NCBI GenBank assembly: GCA_945876435.1
Contig: CAMCOD010000016.1
Span: 1 to 36,629 of the forward strand
Length of the DNA: 36,629 nt
Source: an uncultured Clostridia bacterium
Lineage (GTDB): Bacteria > Bacillota > Clostridia > Oscillospirales > Ruminococcaceae
Reading direction: 5' to 3'
Position numbers and translations under genes: made by a program. A model generated the notes under the pieces. It had not been told where the DNA came from. It searched no databases and was given only the letters and a program-made list of their open reading frames with translations. Positions 24,789 to 31,434 of the stretch are shown piece after piece (the first letter of the stretch is position 1; each line of letters opens with the position of its first letter).

Positions 24789-25676
24789 CTATTCAATGTT
24801 CTGAATCTGTTCCCGGATCTTTTCAATTTCCGATTTGATATCCACAACGATTTTTGCCACCGCTACATCCTGGGCTTTGGAACCGATGGTATTGGTTTCC
24901 CGGTTAAATTCCTGAACCAGAAAATCCAGCTTGCGTCCAACCGGCTCCTCGGCTTTGAGAATCTCACGGAATTGACGAATATGGCTTCTCAGGCGGACTG
25001 TTTCCTCGTCCACAGCGATTTTATCAGCAAAAATAGCGGCTTCCGCTAAAATACGCTGCTCGTCCACCGTATTATCCCCCAGAATCTCATCCATTTTCGC
25101 TTTCAGGCGGGCGCGGTAGTTTTCCAGCGTTTTTGGGGATTGTTCTTCGACCTGCCCCACCCAGTTTTCAATATTGTTCAGACGGTTCAGCAGATCCTGT
25201 TCCATCTTTTCACCTTCCAGCGTCCGCATGGAAAGAAAACGCTGTACAGCCTCATCGGTGGTTTCCCGCACCATAGCCCAGATCTCTTCCTCATCTTCCT
25301 CCGCACGGGCAACCGTAAATATGTCGGAAAAACGGGCCAGCTGAGATACGGTTACATCATTGCGAACCTGCAGCTCCTCAGACAGAGATTTCAGAGCATC
25401 CAGATAAGCCCGTGCCAAACCATGGTTGATGCACACGACACTGCTGCTTTCCCCTTCCACAGCGGCGATCAAAACGCTGACCTCCACTTTGCCGCGGGAA
25501 ATTGTTGCTTTTAAATGGCTTTTCAAACGTTCCTCCAGATAAGAGTAGGCCCTTGGCACTCTTGCGGAAAATTCAAAATAGCGATGGTTTACCGAACGGA
25601 TCTCAACGGTGATCTCTTTGTGTTCAAACAGCTTTTGGGCACGGCCAAAGCCGGTCATACTTTTGATCAAATCCAT
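24789..25676 (-). CDS. yicC: YicC-family endoribonuclease
   Basis: A 295-residue protein of the YicC family, RNA-cleaving enzymes whose targets in bacteria include regulatory RNAs. It has the family start KSMTGFGRAQ, VEIRSVNHRYFEFS, and the C-terminal GRKLDFLVQEFNRETNTIGSKA. The first ATG (25676) is only three bases from AAAGGAG; a TTG six bases downstream (25670) is spaced better and would give MIKSMTGFG, the more usual family start, so the true start may be 25670. It is the first gene of the large minus-strand block, with its own promoter and a structured leader. Confidence 0.92.
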   Translation of the reverse strand: MDLIKSMTGFGRAQKLFEHKEITVEIRSVNHRYFEFSARVPRAYSYLEERLKSHLKATISRGKVEVSVLIAAVEGESSSVVCINHGLARAYLDALKSLSEELQVRNDVTVSQLARFSDIFTVARAEEDEEEIWAMVRETTDEAVQRFLSMRTLEGEKMEQDLLNRLNNIENWVGQVEEQSPKTLENYRARLKAKMDEILGDNTVDEQRILAEAAIFADKIAVDEETVRLRSHIRQFREILKAEEPVGRKLDFLVQEFNRETNTIGSKAQDVAVAKIVVDIKSEIEKIREQIQNIE

Positions 25677-25800
25677 CCGCTCCTTTCATTGTCTATGAAA
25701 TGGTCTAAGTCTATGAAATAGTCTCAGAAATGTTTTCGGCGCTGATTTGTAAAATCGGCGCCGGCTTCCGAAGCGGTGATTGGAAGCTTCTCCATCTTGT
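25677..25800 (-). promoter_or_regulatory. Structured leader of yicC with tandem repeat
   Basis: The ~120-base leader holds two hairpins (GCTTCC/GGAAGC, 25764-25787; an 11-bp GGCGC-GATTT type stem with 3-nt loop, 25738-25762) and a 16-base direct repeat (25691-25706 and 25709-25724, one mismatch: GTCTATGAAATgGTCT versus aGTCT). No T-run follows the hairpins, so they are not a simple terminator. I know no matching riboswitch. Confidence 0.4.
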
Positions 25801-25801
25801 T

Positions 25802-25831
25802 ATTTTACTATATTGAAAGAGCCTGTGTCAA
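25802..25831 (-). promoter_or_regulatory. Promoter of the yicC block
   Basis: On the minus strand a consensus TTGACA (25826-25831), an 18-base spacer and TAAAAT (25802-25807). It would start transcription about 120 bases upstream of yicC and could drive the large block. Confidence 0.75.
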
Positions 25832-25869
25832 GGATTCCTGCACTTTCCCCGGCTTCTCCAACCACTTTC

Positions 25870-26955
25870 TTAATCCCCACTTTCATAAACACAATAGAGA
25901 TTGGTATCCCACGCGGGAATATAGCGGTAGTGACGGAAGAAAAAGCGGTATTCCGGCAGAATCTCCCGAACTTGCAGCGGCAGCGCAAATAGATCTTCGC
26001 TGCGGTGATAGGCGGAGATCAGCATTGTGGGTTTCCATCTGCGGATGGTTTCCCGGCAGCCTTCGATGGCCTCTTTTTCTCCGCCCTCCACATCCATATT
26101 GATAAAGGAGGCCCTTTTTCCGTCCATAATATGATCCAGCGAGTCCACCGGTATCTCCACACCTTCCGTCGCAGACAGTGCAGACTGCCTTCCTGCTTTA
26201 TTGGAAAACAGCATAATACCCTTTTCTCGGTAAGCAGCCATATTCAGCAGTCTGGAACGCTCACTGAGACCCAGGGCTTCCACATTGAGACAAAGCTTTT
26301 TATAATTTTTCCGATCCGGCTCAAAAGCGGTCACAGAGCGAACGCTGCCGCCGGTAAAACGCAGCAGCTCCTGTATGGTATCCCCCTTATACGCGCCCAA
26401 ATCCACATAATCTTCATCCGCTCCCGGGCGGATGATGTTGGCATAAGCTTCGTCCACCGGCGTTTCACAGTGGCTCAGGTAGCACAGCTTGCCGCTGAGC
26501 TTGAAATTCAGAATATCCCGATAAACCAGGCGGGACTGTTCATCTGCCAGCAGCTCATAGACCTGCTCAAATTCCTTTTGATGCGCCCGATAAAAGTCCA
26601 TTGTGAACAGATTGTCCCCGGCGACTGGCACATCCGGCGCGTAAAATTCATGTTTTTCCGCAATTTGATGGATCATTTCTGTGGTTGGCTCATCGTGAAT
26701 GGCAAAGGCCATCAGGATAATAAAATCTCCCAATTCCGCCTCCATATCCGCCAAACGCTTTACCGGAAAGCCTGCAAAGGAGTGGCCCCGCACAAAACCG
26801 TCGCTGGCAAAAATGCCTTGGATGGGGATATTGTAACGCTCCAGGACCTTCATAATTTTCAGAGCGCCATCTCCCATGCCGTAAATCGCCACTGGTTTTG
26901 TTTCTTTTTGCAGATGGGACCAAAGATCCTCCTGCTCCAACAGCAGTTCTGTCAT
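25870..26955 (-). CDS. FkbM-family methyltransferase
   Basis: A 361-residue protein. The C-terminal half is a SAM-dependent FkbM methyltransferase: DYVDLGAYKGDTI (motif I, ~183-195), FEPDRKNYKKL (~211-221) and INMDVEGGEKEAIEG (~285-299). The N-terminal ~110 residues form a separate Rossmann-like unit with GMGDGALKIM and a beta-alpha repeat (VAIYG, PIQGIFASD, DFIILMAF), as seen in sugar-modifying FkbM proteins. It would O-methylate a glycan or small molecule; the substrate is unknown. The ATG at 26955 has AAGGGG eight bases upstream and is preferred to a GTG nine bases earlier. It is 12 bases from DUF1667. Confidence 0.85.
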   Translation of the reverse strand: MTELLLEQEDLWSHLQKETKPVAIYGMGDGALKIMKVLERYNIPIQGIFASDGFVRGHSFAGFPVKRLADMEAELGDFIILMAFAIHDEPTTEMIHQIAEKHEFYAPDVPVAGDNLFTMDFYRAHQKEFEQVYELLADEQSRLVYRDILNFKLSGKLCYLSHCETPVDEAYANIIRPGADEDYVDLGAYKGDTIQELLRFTGGSVRSVTAFEPDRKNYKKLCLNVEALGLSERSRLLNMAAYREKGIMLFSNKAGRQSALSATEGVEIPVDSLDHIMDGKRASFINMDVEGGEKEAIEGCRETIRRWKPTMLISAYHRSEDLFALPLQVREILPEYRFFFRHYRYIPAWDTNLYCVYESGD

Positions 26956-26967
26956 CTTTACCACCCC

Positions 26968-27315
26968 TTACTGCTCACTGACGATTAAGTTGGCGCCGGT
27001 ATTGCTGATATTTTCCGCCACAATTTCTCCCGGGCAAACCGGATGCTCCACACACACACGCTTCAGCGCCAGCGTAACCTTATAAACCATGCCCTTGGGC
27101 ACCGATTTGCTGGTGTACACCGGGATTTTGCCCACACCCTCCACCGAGGAGCGGACAAAGCCGCGCACCACCTGTCTTTGACCGAGGAACTCCTCCGTAC
27201 CGGACTTTAATCCTCTTGGGCAGCGGTTTCCGGTTACAACGATCTCTTCCCCTTTCTGCTCAACTGTCAGACGGCAGTGATTGGCGCACTCCGTACAAGT
27301 AATTTCCTTCTGCAT
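26968..27315 (-). CDS. DUF1667 cysteine-rich protein
   Basis: A 115-residue protein of the DUF1667 family. It has CxxCxxxC near the start (C7, C10, C14: CTECANHC) and GNRCPRG (C32), then an ExPV-type core (PVYTSKSVPKGMVYKV, HPVCPGEIVAENI). The cysteines could hold an iron-sulfur cluster. The family is usually encoded next to FAD-dependent glycerol-3-phosphate dehydrogenase or related oxidoreductases, as an Fe-S partner; no such gene is here. It lies after a strong upp terminator and before an FkbM methyltransferase. Confidence 0.85.
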   Translation of the reverse strand: MQKEITCTECANHCRLTVEQKGEEIVVTGNRCPRGLKSGTEEFLGQRQVVRGFVRSSVEGVGKIPVYTSKSVPKGMVYKVTLALKRVCVEHPVCPGEIVAENISNTGANLIVSEQ

Positions 27316-27339
27316 GCTCGCCCTTCTTTCTCACCACTT

Positions 27340-27381
27340 ATTTTCGAAAAATCCTCTCCCGTGAAACACGGGAGAGGATTT
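27340..27381 (-). terminator. Terminator of the tsaE-tsaB-rpiB-upp operon
   Basis: A 15-bp stem (AAATCCTCTCCCGTG / CACGGGAGAGGATTT, 3-nt loop) lies ten bases past the upp stop. On the minus strand it is followed by TTCGAAAATAAG, with a T-rich 3' arm. Confidence 0.85.
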
Positions 27382-27390
27382 GTTATAGAC

Positions 27391-28017
27391 CTATTTTGTG
27401 CCGAAGATACGGTCGCCGGCATCGCCCAGACCCGGGATGATGTACTTGTCTTCATTCAGACGGTCATCCAGGGCACCGCAGTAAACCTGTACATCCGGAT
27501 GAGCGGTGATCAGCGCTTCCAGACCTTCCGGTGCGGCAATGATGCACATAAATTTGAGCTGCGTTACTCCACGCTGTTTCAGCTTGCTGATGGCGTCGAT
27601 CGCAGAACCACCGGTAGCCAGCATGGGGTCCAGAACGATAACTTCACGCTCTGCCACATCGGTTGGCAGTTTGCAGTAGTATTCCACCGGGGTATGCGTC
27701 TCATGGTCTCGATACAAGCCGATGTGGCCGACTTTCGCTGCCGGAACCAGAGTCAAAATACCATCCACCATACCAATGCCGGCACGAAGGATCGGAACAA
27801 AGGCCAGTTTTCGACCGGAAATCACATTTGCTTTGGTAACTGCCATCGGCGTTTCGATCTCCACCTGTTTCAGAGGCAGATCGCGGGTAGCCTCGTAGCA
27901 CATGAGCATGGTGATCTCACTGATCAGTTCGCGGAACTCTTTGGAGCCGGTGTTTTTGTCGCGGAGAAGGGTGATTTTGTGCTGGATCAGCGGATGATCC
28001 ATAATAAATGGTTTCAT
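27391..28017 (-). CDS. upp: Uracil phosphoribosyltransferase
   Basis: A 208-residue enzyme that salvages uracil to UMP with PRPP. It has [44 protein letters not shown] (PRPP-binding loop) and [13 protein letters not shown], all hallmarks of bacterial UPRT. GGGAGG precedes the ATG. It is last in the operon after rpiB. Confidence 0.96.
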   Translation of the reverse strand: MKPFIMDHPLIQHKITLLRDKNTGSKEFRELISEITMLMCYEATRDLPLKQVEIETPMAVTKANVISGRKLAFVPILRAGIGMVDGILTLVPAAKVGHIGLYRDHETHTPVEYYCKLPTDVAEREVIVLDPMLATGGSAIDAISKLKQRGVTQLKFMCIIAAPEGLEALITAHPDVQVYCGALDDRLNEDKYIIPGLGDAGDRIFGTK

Positions 28018-28048
28018 TGATTATTCCTCCCAGTCAGTTGATTCTTCC

Positions 28049-28489
28049 TTACTGCTCATTTTCAATGGCAGAAATTTTATCGACACGGCGCTGATGGCGT
28101 CCGCCTTCGAATTCGGTATCAAGGAACAGGTCCACCATCATTTCAGCCAGACCTGCGGATACAACACGGCCTCCCATGCACAGTACGTTGGCGTCGTTGT
28201 GCAGGCGGGTATATTTGGCGCTGAAGCAATCGGAGCAGCAGCAGGCACGAATGCCCTTCACTTTGTTGGCTGCAATGGAAATTCCCACACCTGTTCCGCA
28301 GAAGAGCAGACCTTTTTCGCACTGGCCGCTGACGATCTTCTCGCAGGCTGCTTTCGCAATGTCCGGATAGTCCACAGAATTGGTGTCGTAACAACCCACA
28401 TCCTCAAAAGCAATGCCGCGGGCCTCCAAATGCTTTTTCATTTCTTCCTTCAAGGCGAAGCCGCCGTGATCAGAACCGATAACAATCAT
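28049..28489 (-). CDS. rpiB: Ribose-5-phosphate isomerase B
   Basis: A 146-residue RpiB/LacAB-family isomerase that interconverts ribose-5-phosphate and ribulose-5-phosphate. It has GSDHGGFALKEEMKKHLE, the catalytic CGTGVGISIAANKVKG and RACCCSDCFSAKYTRLHNDANVLCMGGRVV. There is a GGAGGG site before the ATG. It lies between tsaB and upp. Confidence 0.94.
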   Translation of the reverse strand: MIVIGSDHGGFALKEEMKKHLEARGIAFEDVGCYDTNSVDYPDIAKAACEKIVSGQCEKGLLFCGTGVGISIAANKVKGIRACCCSDCFSAKYTRLHNDANVLCMGGRVVSAGLAEMMVDLFLDTEFEGGRHQRRVDKISAIENEQ

Positions 28490-28510
28490 GTTTAACCCTC
28501 CAAATCGGAA

Positions 28511-29215
28511 TCATTTCTCTATTTGCTGTTTTTTCAGCAGCTCCCGCTGTGCCTGGGGCAGACGCAGATAGCTGGGGGCCAGTTCTCTGGCCTGGACCGC
28601 CTCTTCTCTGTGTCCGCGCAGAACCGCAAGCCCTACGCTGTACGCATTTTGCAGCCGCTGATGAGCGGGAGCCAGCCGCACCCGGCAGTTCTCCTGCTCT
28701 TTGATGCTATTGTAACATAAAACCGCGCCGTCTCCAACTAAAATGACATCTTTTTCTTGTTTTTTCAAGATATCCTGCAATTCTTCCAGAGAAATCGCCA
28801 TATCCTCGGTGATTCGGCGCAGATCGTTGTCCAAATCAAAAAGAGCGGTATACACCTGGTTGCAGCGTGCATCCATCACCGCACAAACAATCCCGCTGTG
28901 GCCGACCAGGTTATAGGCCAAACCCTCCAGTGTGGACAACCCCACACAAGGCTTCCCAAGGCCATGAGCCATCCCTTTTACCGCCGCAGTACCGATGCGC
29001 AGACCGGTAAAGGAACCGGGGCCATTGGATACGGCAAACAGGTCCACATCCTCCAGTTTCTGCTGGCAGGCTTTCAAAACCTGCTCCACCATAGGCAGAA
29101 TCGTCTGACTGTGGGTCAGCTTCGCGTCCATATAAAACAATCCAACTGGACGTTCATCCTCCAGCAGACAGCAGGATGCCGCCTGAGAAGAGGTGTCCAG
29201 AGCTAAGATCTTCAA
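28511..29215 (-). CDS. tsaB: tRNA t6A factor TsaB
   Basis: A 234-residue ASKHA-fold protein (TsaB/YeaZ) that pairs with TsaD and TsaE to make N6-threonylcarbamoyl-adenosine at position 37 of ANN-decoding tRNAs. It starts MKILALDTSSQAASCCLLE and has SNGPGSFTGLRIGTAAVKGMAHGLG, both typical. Its ATG overlaps the tsaE stop by four bases. tsaD and tsaC are not in the window. Confidence 0.95.
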   Translation of the reverse strand: MKILALDTSSQAASCCLLEDERPVGLFYMDAKLTHSQTILPMVEQVLKACQQKLEDVDLFAVSNGPGSFTGLRIGTAAVKGMAHGLGKPCVGLSTLEGLAYNLVGHSGIVCAVMDARCNQVYTALFDLDNDLRRITEDMAISLEELQDILKKQEKDVILVGDGAVLCYNSIKEQENCRVRLAPAHQRLQNAYSVGLAVLRGHREEAVQARELAPSYLRLPQAQRELLKKQQIEK

Positions 29216-29646
29216 AACCGCCCGCCTCCTTCGATGATAATTTCGCGTTTGTCCGGAGCATCCTCCACTTTTTGAAGGGTCACATAAATCGTTTCCGGCG
29301 GAAGGGCGCCTTCAATGTTTTCGCTCCACTCGATGGCCAGAATACCACCAAAATCCAGATAGTCAAAGAAACCGGTAGAGTACAGATCATCAAATCCATC
29401 CACCCGGTACATATCAAAGTGATACAGCGCATTGGAACCGGAGCCATATTGGTGAACCAGCGCAAAGGTCGGGCTGGAAACAGGGTCGTCCAGTCCAAGC
29501 CCGCGGGCCAAGCCACGGGTAAACGCCGTTTTTCCCGCGCCCATCGGGCCGCGGTAAGCAATAACGTCACCACTGTGAAGCTCTTTGGCAAATTGAGCCG
29601 CGATCTGTTCCGTTTCCTCCGTATTGTTGGAATGATAGAATTTCAA
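29212..29646 (-). CDS. tsaE: tRNA t6A ATPase TsaE
   Basis: A 144-residue P-loop ATPase of the TsaE/YjeE family, needed for turnover of the TsaBD t6A complex. It has GPMGAGKTAFTRG (Walker A), SSPTFALVHQY and FDMYRVDG. The start is TTG, with AGGAGG eight bases upstream. It heads the operon tsaE-tsaB-rpiB-upp. Confidence 0.95.
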   Translation of the reverse strand: MKFYHSNNTEETEQIAAQFAKELHSGDVIAYRGPMGAGKTAFTRGLARGLGLDDPVSSPTFALVHQYGSGSNALYHFDMYRVDGFDDLYSTGFFDYLDFGGILAIEWSENIEGALPPETIYVTLQKVEDAPDKREIIIEGGGRF

Positions 29647-29695
29647 GAGCGGAACCTCCTGTAAGACAAGTTGTTACATTGGATGTATATCATAC

Positions 29696-29723
29696 ATTAT
29701 AACACAAAAACTATGGCTGTGAA
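29696..29723 (-). promoter_or_regulatory. tsaE operon promoter (extended -10)
   Basis: On the minus strand TTCACA (29718-29723), a 16-base spacer and TGT-TATAAT (hexamer 29696-29701). A divergent plus-strand promoter (TTACAT at 29674-29679, 18-base spacer, TATAAC at 29698-29703) overlaps it, for the gene at 29759. Confidence 0.6.
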
Positions 29724-29758
29724 TCATTTTTCGTAAATTCTTCCGGGCAGGTGGTATT

Positions 29759-30505
29759 TTGCAGTCGCTAAAATCCTTTCTTCTCTCCTTCTCCTTTTCT
29801 TTTTTCTGCTTGTCACTGATTGTGATGGCCACTGTTTTGTGGGTATCCCCCTTTGCCCGCCCACAGGAGGCTCCGGCACAAAGCTATATCTCCATTCCGG
29901 AAGAGGAGGATTCTATCACGGTTTTTGCTGTCCTTGCGGAGGAAAGCGCAAGCTGTTTTTCGGTGATCTCCTTTCAGCCCCGGGCAGGAACTGTGGCACT
30001 TTGGACTTTTCCACCGGACACTGTGATAAACGGGGAAATACTTGGCTCTGTTTGGGCTGAAAACCCCGCCTTAGCAATGAATCTGCTATCTGCTTATTTA
30101 GAGCTTCCCATTGAGCGCTGGGCGATTCTCAAAAATCAGGATGTGGTGGAACTTGTAGATTTGTTCGGACCGGTTTCGGTAACTTTGACCCAGCCTCTGA
30201 CCTGGCATCAAGCCTCTCTTTCCGTTACCTTGGAACCGGGTCTGCATCAGCTTAACGGCGAGGAAATCCTGCACTACCTGCAAGCTTCCCCCGACCCACA
30301 GGAATACGCCCGGCGCGCGGCTGTTCTTCTGCAGCAACTTATCAATCAAGCCATGCCTCTTGCCGCCTCTGAGCAGGCGCAAACCTTATTTCAGCAGCTT
30401 CTGGAACACATGGAAACCGACCTTTCCACCGCAGATTATGACCGCTGCCATAATTCCATCGCCTTTATGGCACAGTTGGTAAACAGTCCCGCCGTCATCC
30501 AGTAA
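29759..30505 (+). CDS. Degenerate LytR-CpsA-Psr-like membrane protein
   Basis: A 248-residue protein with an N-terminal signal anchor (~8-32) and an extracellular domain similar in layout to LCP phosphotransferases, which attach glycopolymers to peptidoglycan. SVISFQPRAGTVALWTFPPDTVI (split ~68-90) corresponds to the LCP strand ending in PRDT, but the Arg is Pro (PPDT). Later there are VVELVDLFGPVSVTL and LNGEEILHYLQ, similar to LCP LVDxLGGVxV and LDGExALxFVR. The RTDT motif is also missing. So it is probably a non-catalytic LCP relative. The start is TTG with AGGTGG upstream. It is divergent from tsaE and has its own terminator. Confidence 0.6.
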   Translation: MQSLKSFLLSFSFSFFCLSLIVMATVLWVSPFARPQEAPAQSYISIPEEEDSITVFAVLAEESASCFSVISFQPRAGTVALWTFPPDTVINGEILGSVWAENPALAMNLLSAYLELPIERWAILKNQDVVELVDLFGPVSVTLTQPLTWHQASLSVTLEPGLHQLNGEEILHYLQASPDPQEYARRAAVLLQQLINQAMPLAASEQAQTLFQQLLEHMETDLSTADYDRCHNSIAFMAQLVNSPAVIQ

Positions 30506-30529
30506 AAACTTCTTCCGGCCAGGAACAAC

Positions 30530-30560
30530 AAAAGGACGATTCATATGAATCGTCCTTTTT
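30530..30560. terminator. Bidirectional terminator
   Basis: A perfect 14-bp stem (AAAAGGACGATTCA / TGAATCGTCCTTTT, centre TA) lies between the converging LCP-like gene and the 76-residue gene. T-runs on both sides make it work for both. Confidence 0.92.
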
Positions 30561-30588
30561 TACAATTTTTACAATAAGATACCTGTTT

Positions 30589-30819
30589 TTATTTGGAAAA
30601 CAGTTTTTTTGCCGCACTCAGCAGGTTTCCCACATCTTCTGCGCTAAGATTCGCCTTTACCGCAGCGGCGACTTTTTCAATGGCCTCATCCGGCAAGTCA
30701 ACGCCAAGGATCTGCTCTAAAACCGGAATCGGTTCTTTTTTAAACTGTTCTCGCCGCTTATCATCGCTCTTTAATTGATCAACAACCTGATTGACTTTTT
30801 CCAGAAGAATTTTTTCCAT
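30589..30819 (-). CDS. Small helical protein (76 aa) downstream of mscL
   Basis: A 76-residue hypothetical protein. It is all-helical by appearance: a charged first helix (KILLEKVNQVVDQLKSDDKRREQFKK), then EPIPVLEQILGVDLPDEAIEKV and a final AKKLFSK. The pattern F-K-K-x-P-(x)5-hydrophobic-LGVDLPD-(E)-I-(x)4-AVKA resembles a widespread class of small Firmicute proteins, and more loosely the helical leaders of some peptide natural products. No maturation enzyme is nearby, so the leader idea is weak. It starts nine bases after mscL, with TAGGAG. Function unknown. Confidence 0.7.
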   Translation of the reverse strand: MEKILLEKVNQVVDQLKSDDKRREQFKKEPIPVLEQILGVDLPDEAIEKVAAAVKANLSAEDVGNLLSAAKKLFSK

Positions 30820-30828
30820 TATAGTCTC

Positions 30829-31266
30829 CTATTTCTGTGCCTTTAGCAGGTCACGGATTTCCGCAAGCAATTCTTCCTGGGTTGGACCTTTTGGCTCTTC
30901 CGGGGCTGGAGCCGCTTCTTCTTTCTTCATTTTCTCGCTTACTTTGTTTACAAAACGAACAAATACGAAGATGGAGAACGCGATAAGCAGAAAATCAACA
31001 ACATTCTGAATCAGGTTGCCGTAGGTGATTGCCGCTTCCGCTTTTACCACTTCACCAGCTTCATTGAGAACCGCTGGAGAAAGCACCAGTTTCAGCGAGG
31101 AGAACTGAGCTCCCGCCGTAATTGCGCCGAAAATCGGCATGATCAGATCATTTACAATCGAAGTAACGATTTTTCCGAAGGCAGAACCAATCACAACGCC
31201 GACTGCCATATCAATTACATTTCCTTTAAAAGCGAACTTTTTAAAATCTTCAAAAAATTTTGACAT
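30829..31266 (-). CDS. mscL: Large-conductance mechanosensitive channel
   Basis: A 145-residue MscL that opens under membrane tension to release solutes on hypo-osmotic shock. It starts MSKFFEDFKKFAFKGNVIDMAVGVVIGSAFG (first transmembrane helix ~14-45), then a periplasmic loop, the second transmembrane segment (LIQNVVDFLLIAFSIFVFVRFV, ~85-107) and the cytoplasmic helix with TQEELLAEIRDLLKAQ. The periplasmic loop (~46-84) is somewhat long and includes AGEVVKAEA. Single good promoter upstream. Confidence 0.95.
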   Translation of the reverse strand: MSKFFEDFKKFAFKGNVIDMAVGVVIGSAFGKIVTSIVNDLIMPIFGAITAGAQFSSLKLVLSPAVLNEAGEVVKAEAAITYGNLIQNVVDFLLIAFSIFVFVRFVNKVSEKMKKEEAAPAPEEPKGPTQEELLAEIRDLLKAQK

Positions 31267-31299
31267 TTGTTGTCATCCTTTCTCTGTTTTTTCCTCATA

Positions 31300-31328
31300 A
31301 TGATAGCAAAAAACAGAGAATTGTGCAA
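31300..31328 (-). promoter_or_regulatory. mscL promoter (extended -10)
   Basis: On the minus strand TTGCAC (31323-31328), a 17-base spacer and TGC-TATCAT (hexamer 31300-31305). Confidence 0.72.
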
Positions 31329-31370
31329 GCTTTACTGCTATATTTCTCATGGAAATTAATAATCTATTCC

Positions 31371-31399
31371 TTGTACTGTCTTTTTAAAAAGAGTATAAT
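31371..31399 (+). promoter_or_regulatory. xpaC-telA promoter
   Basis: TTGTAC (31371-31376), a 17-base spacer and TATAAT (31394-31399). It is a near-consensus sigma-A promoter, about 35 bases before the start codon. Confidence 0.85.
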
Positions 31400-31434
31400 G
31401 TTGATATCAATGAAAAATATTCGGAGGTCTGTCT

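Noticed and set aside
25691-25724. CRISPR-like repeats
   Set aside because: Only two 16-base copies with a 2-base gap and no spacers; a simple tandem repeat.
26005-26988. A 327-codon plus-strand frame
   Set aside because: Antisense to the FkbM methyltransferase, whose motifs are clear.
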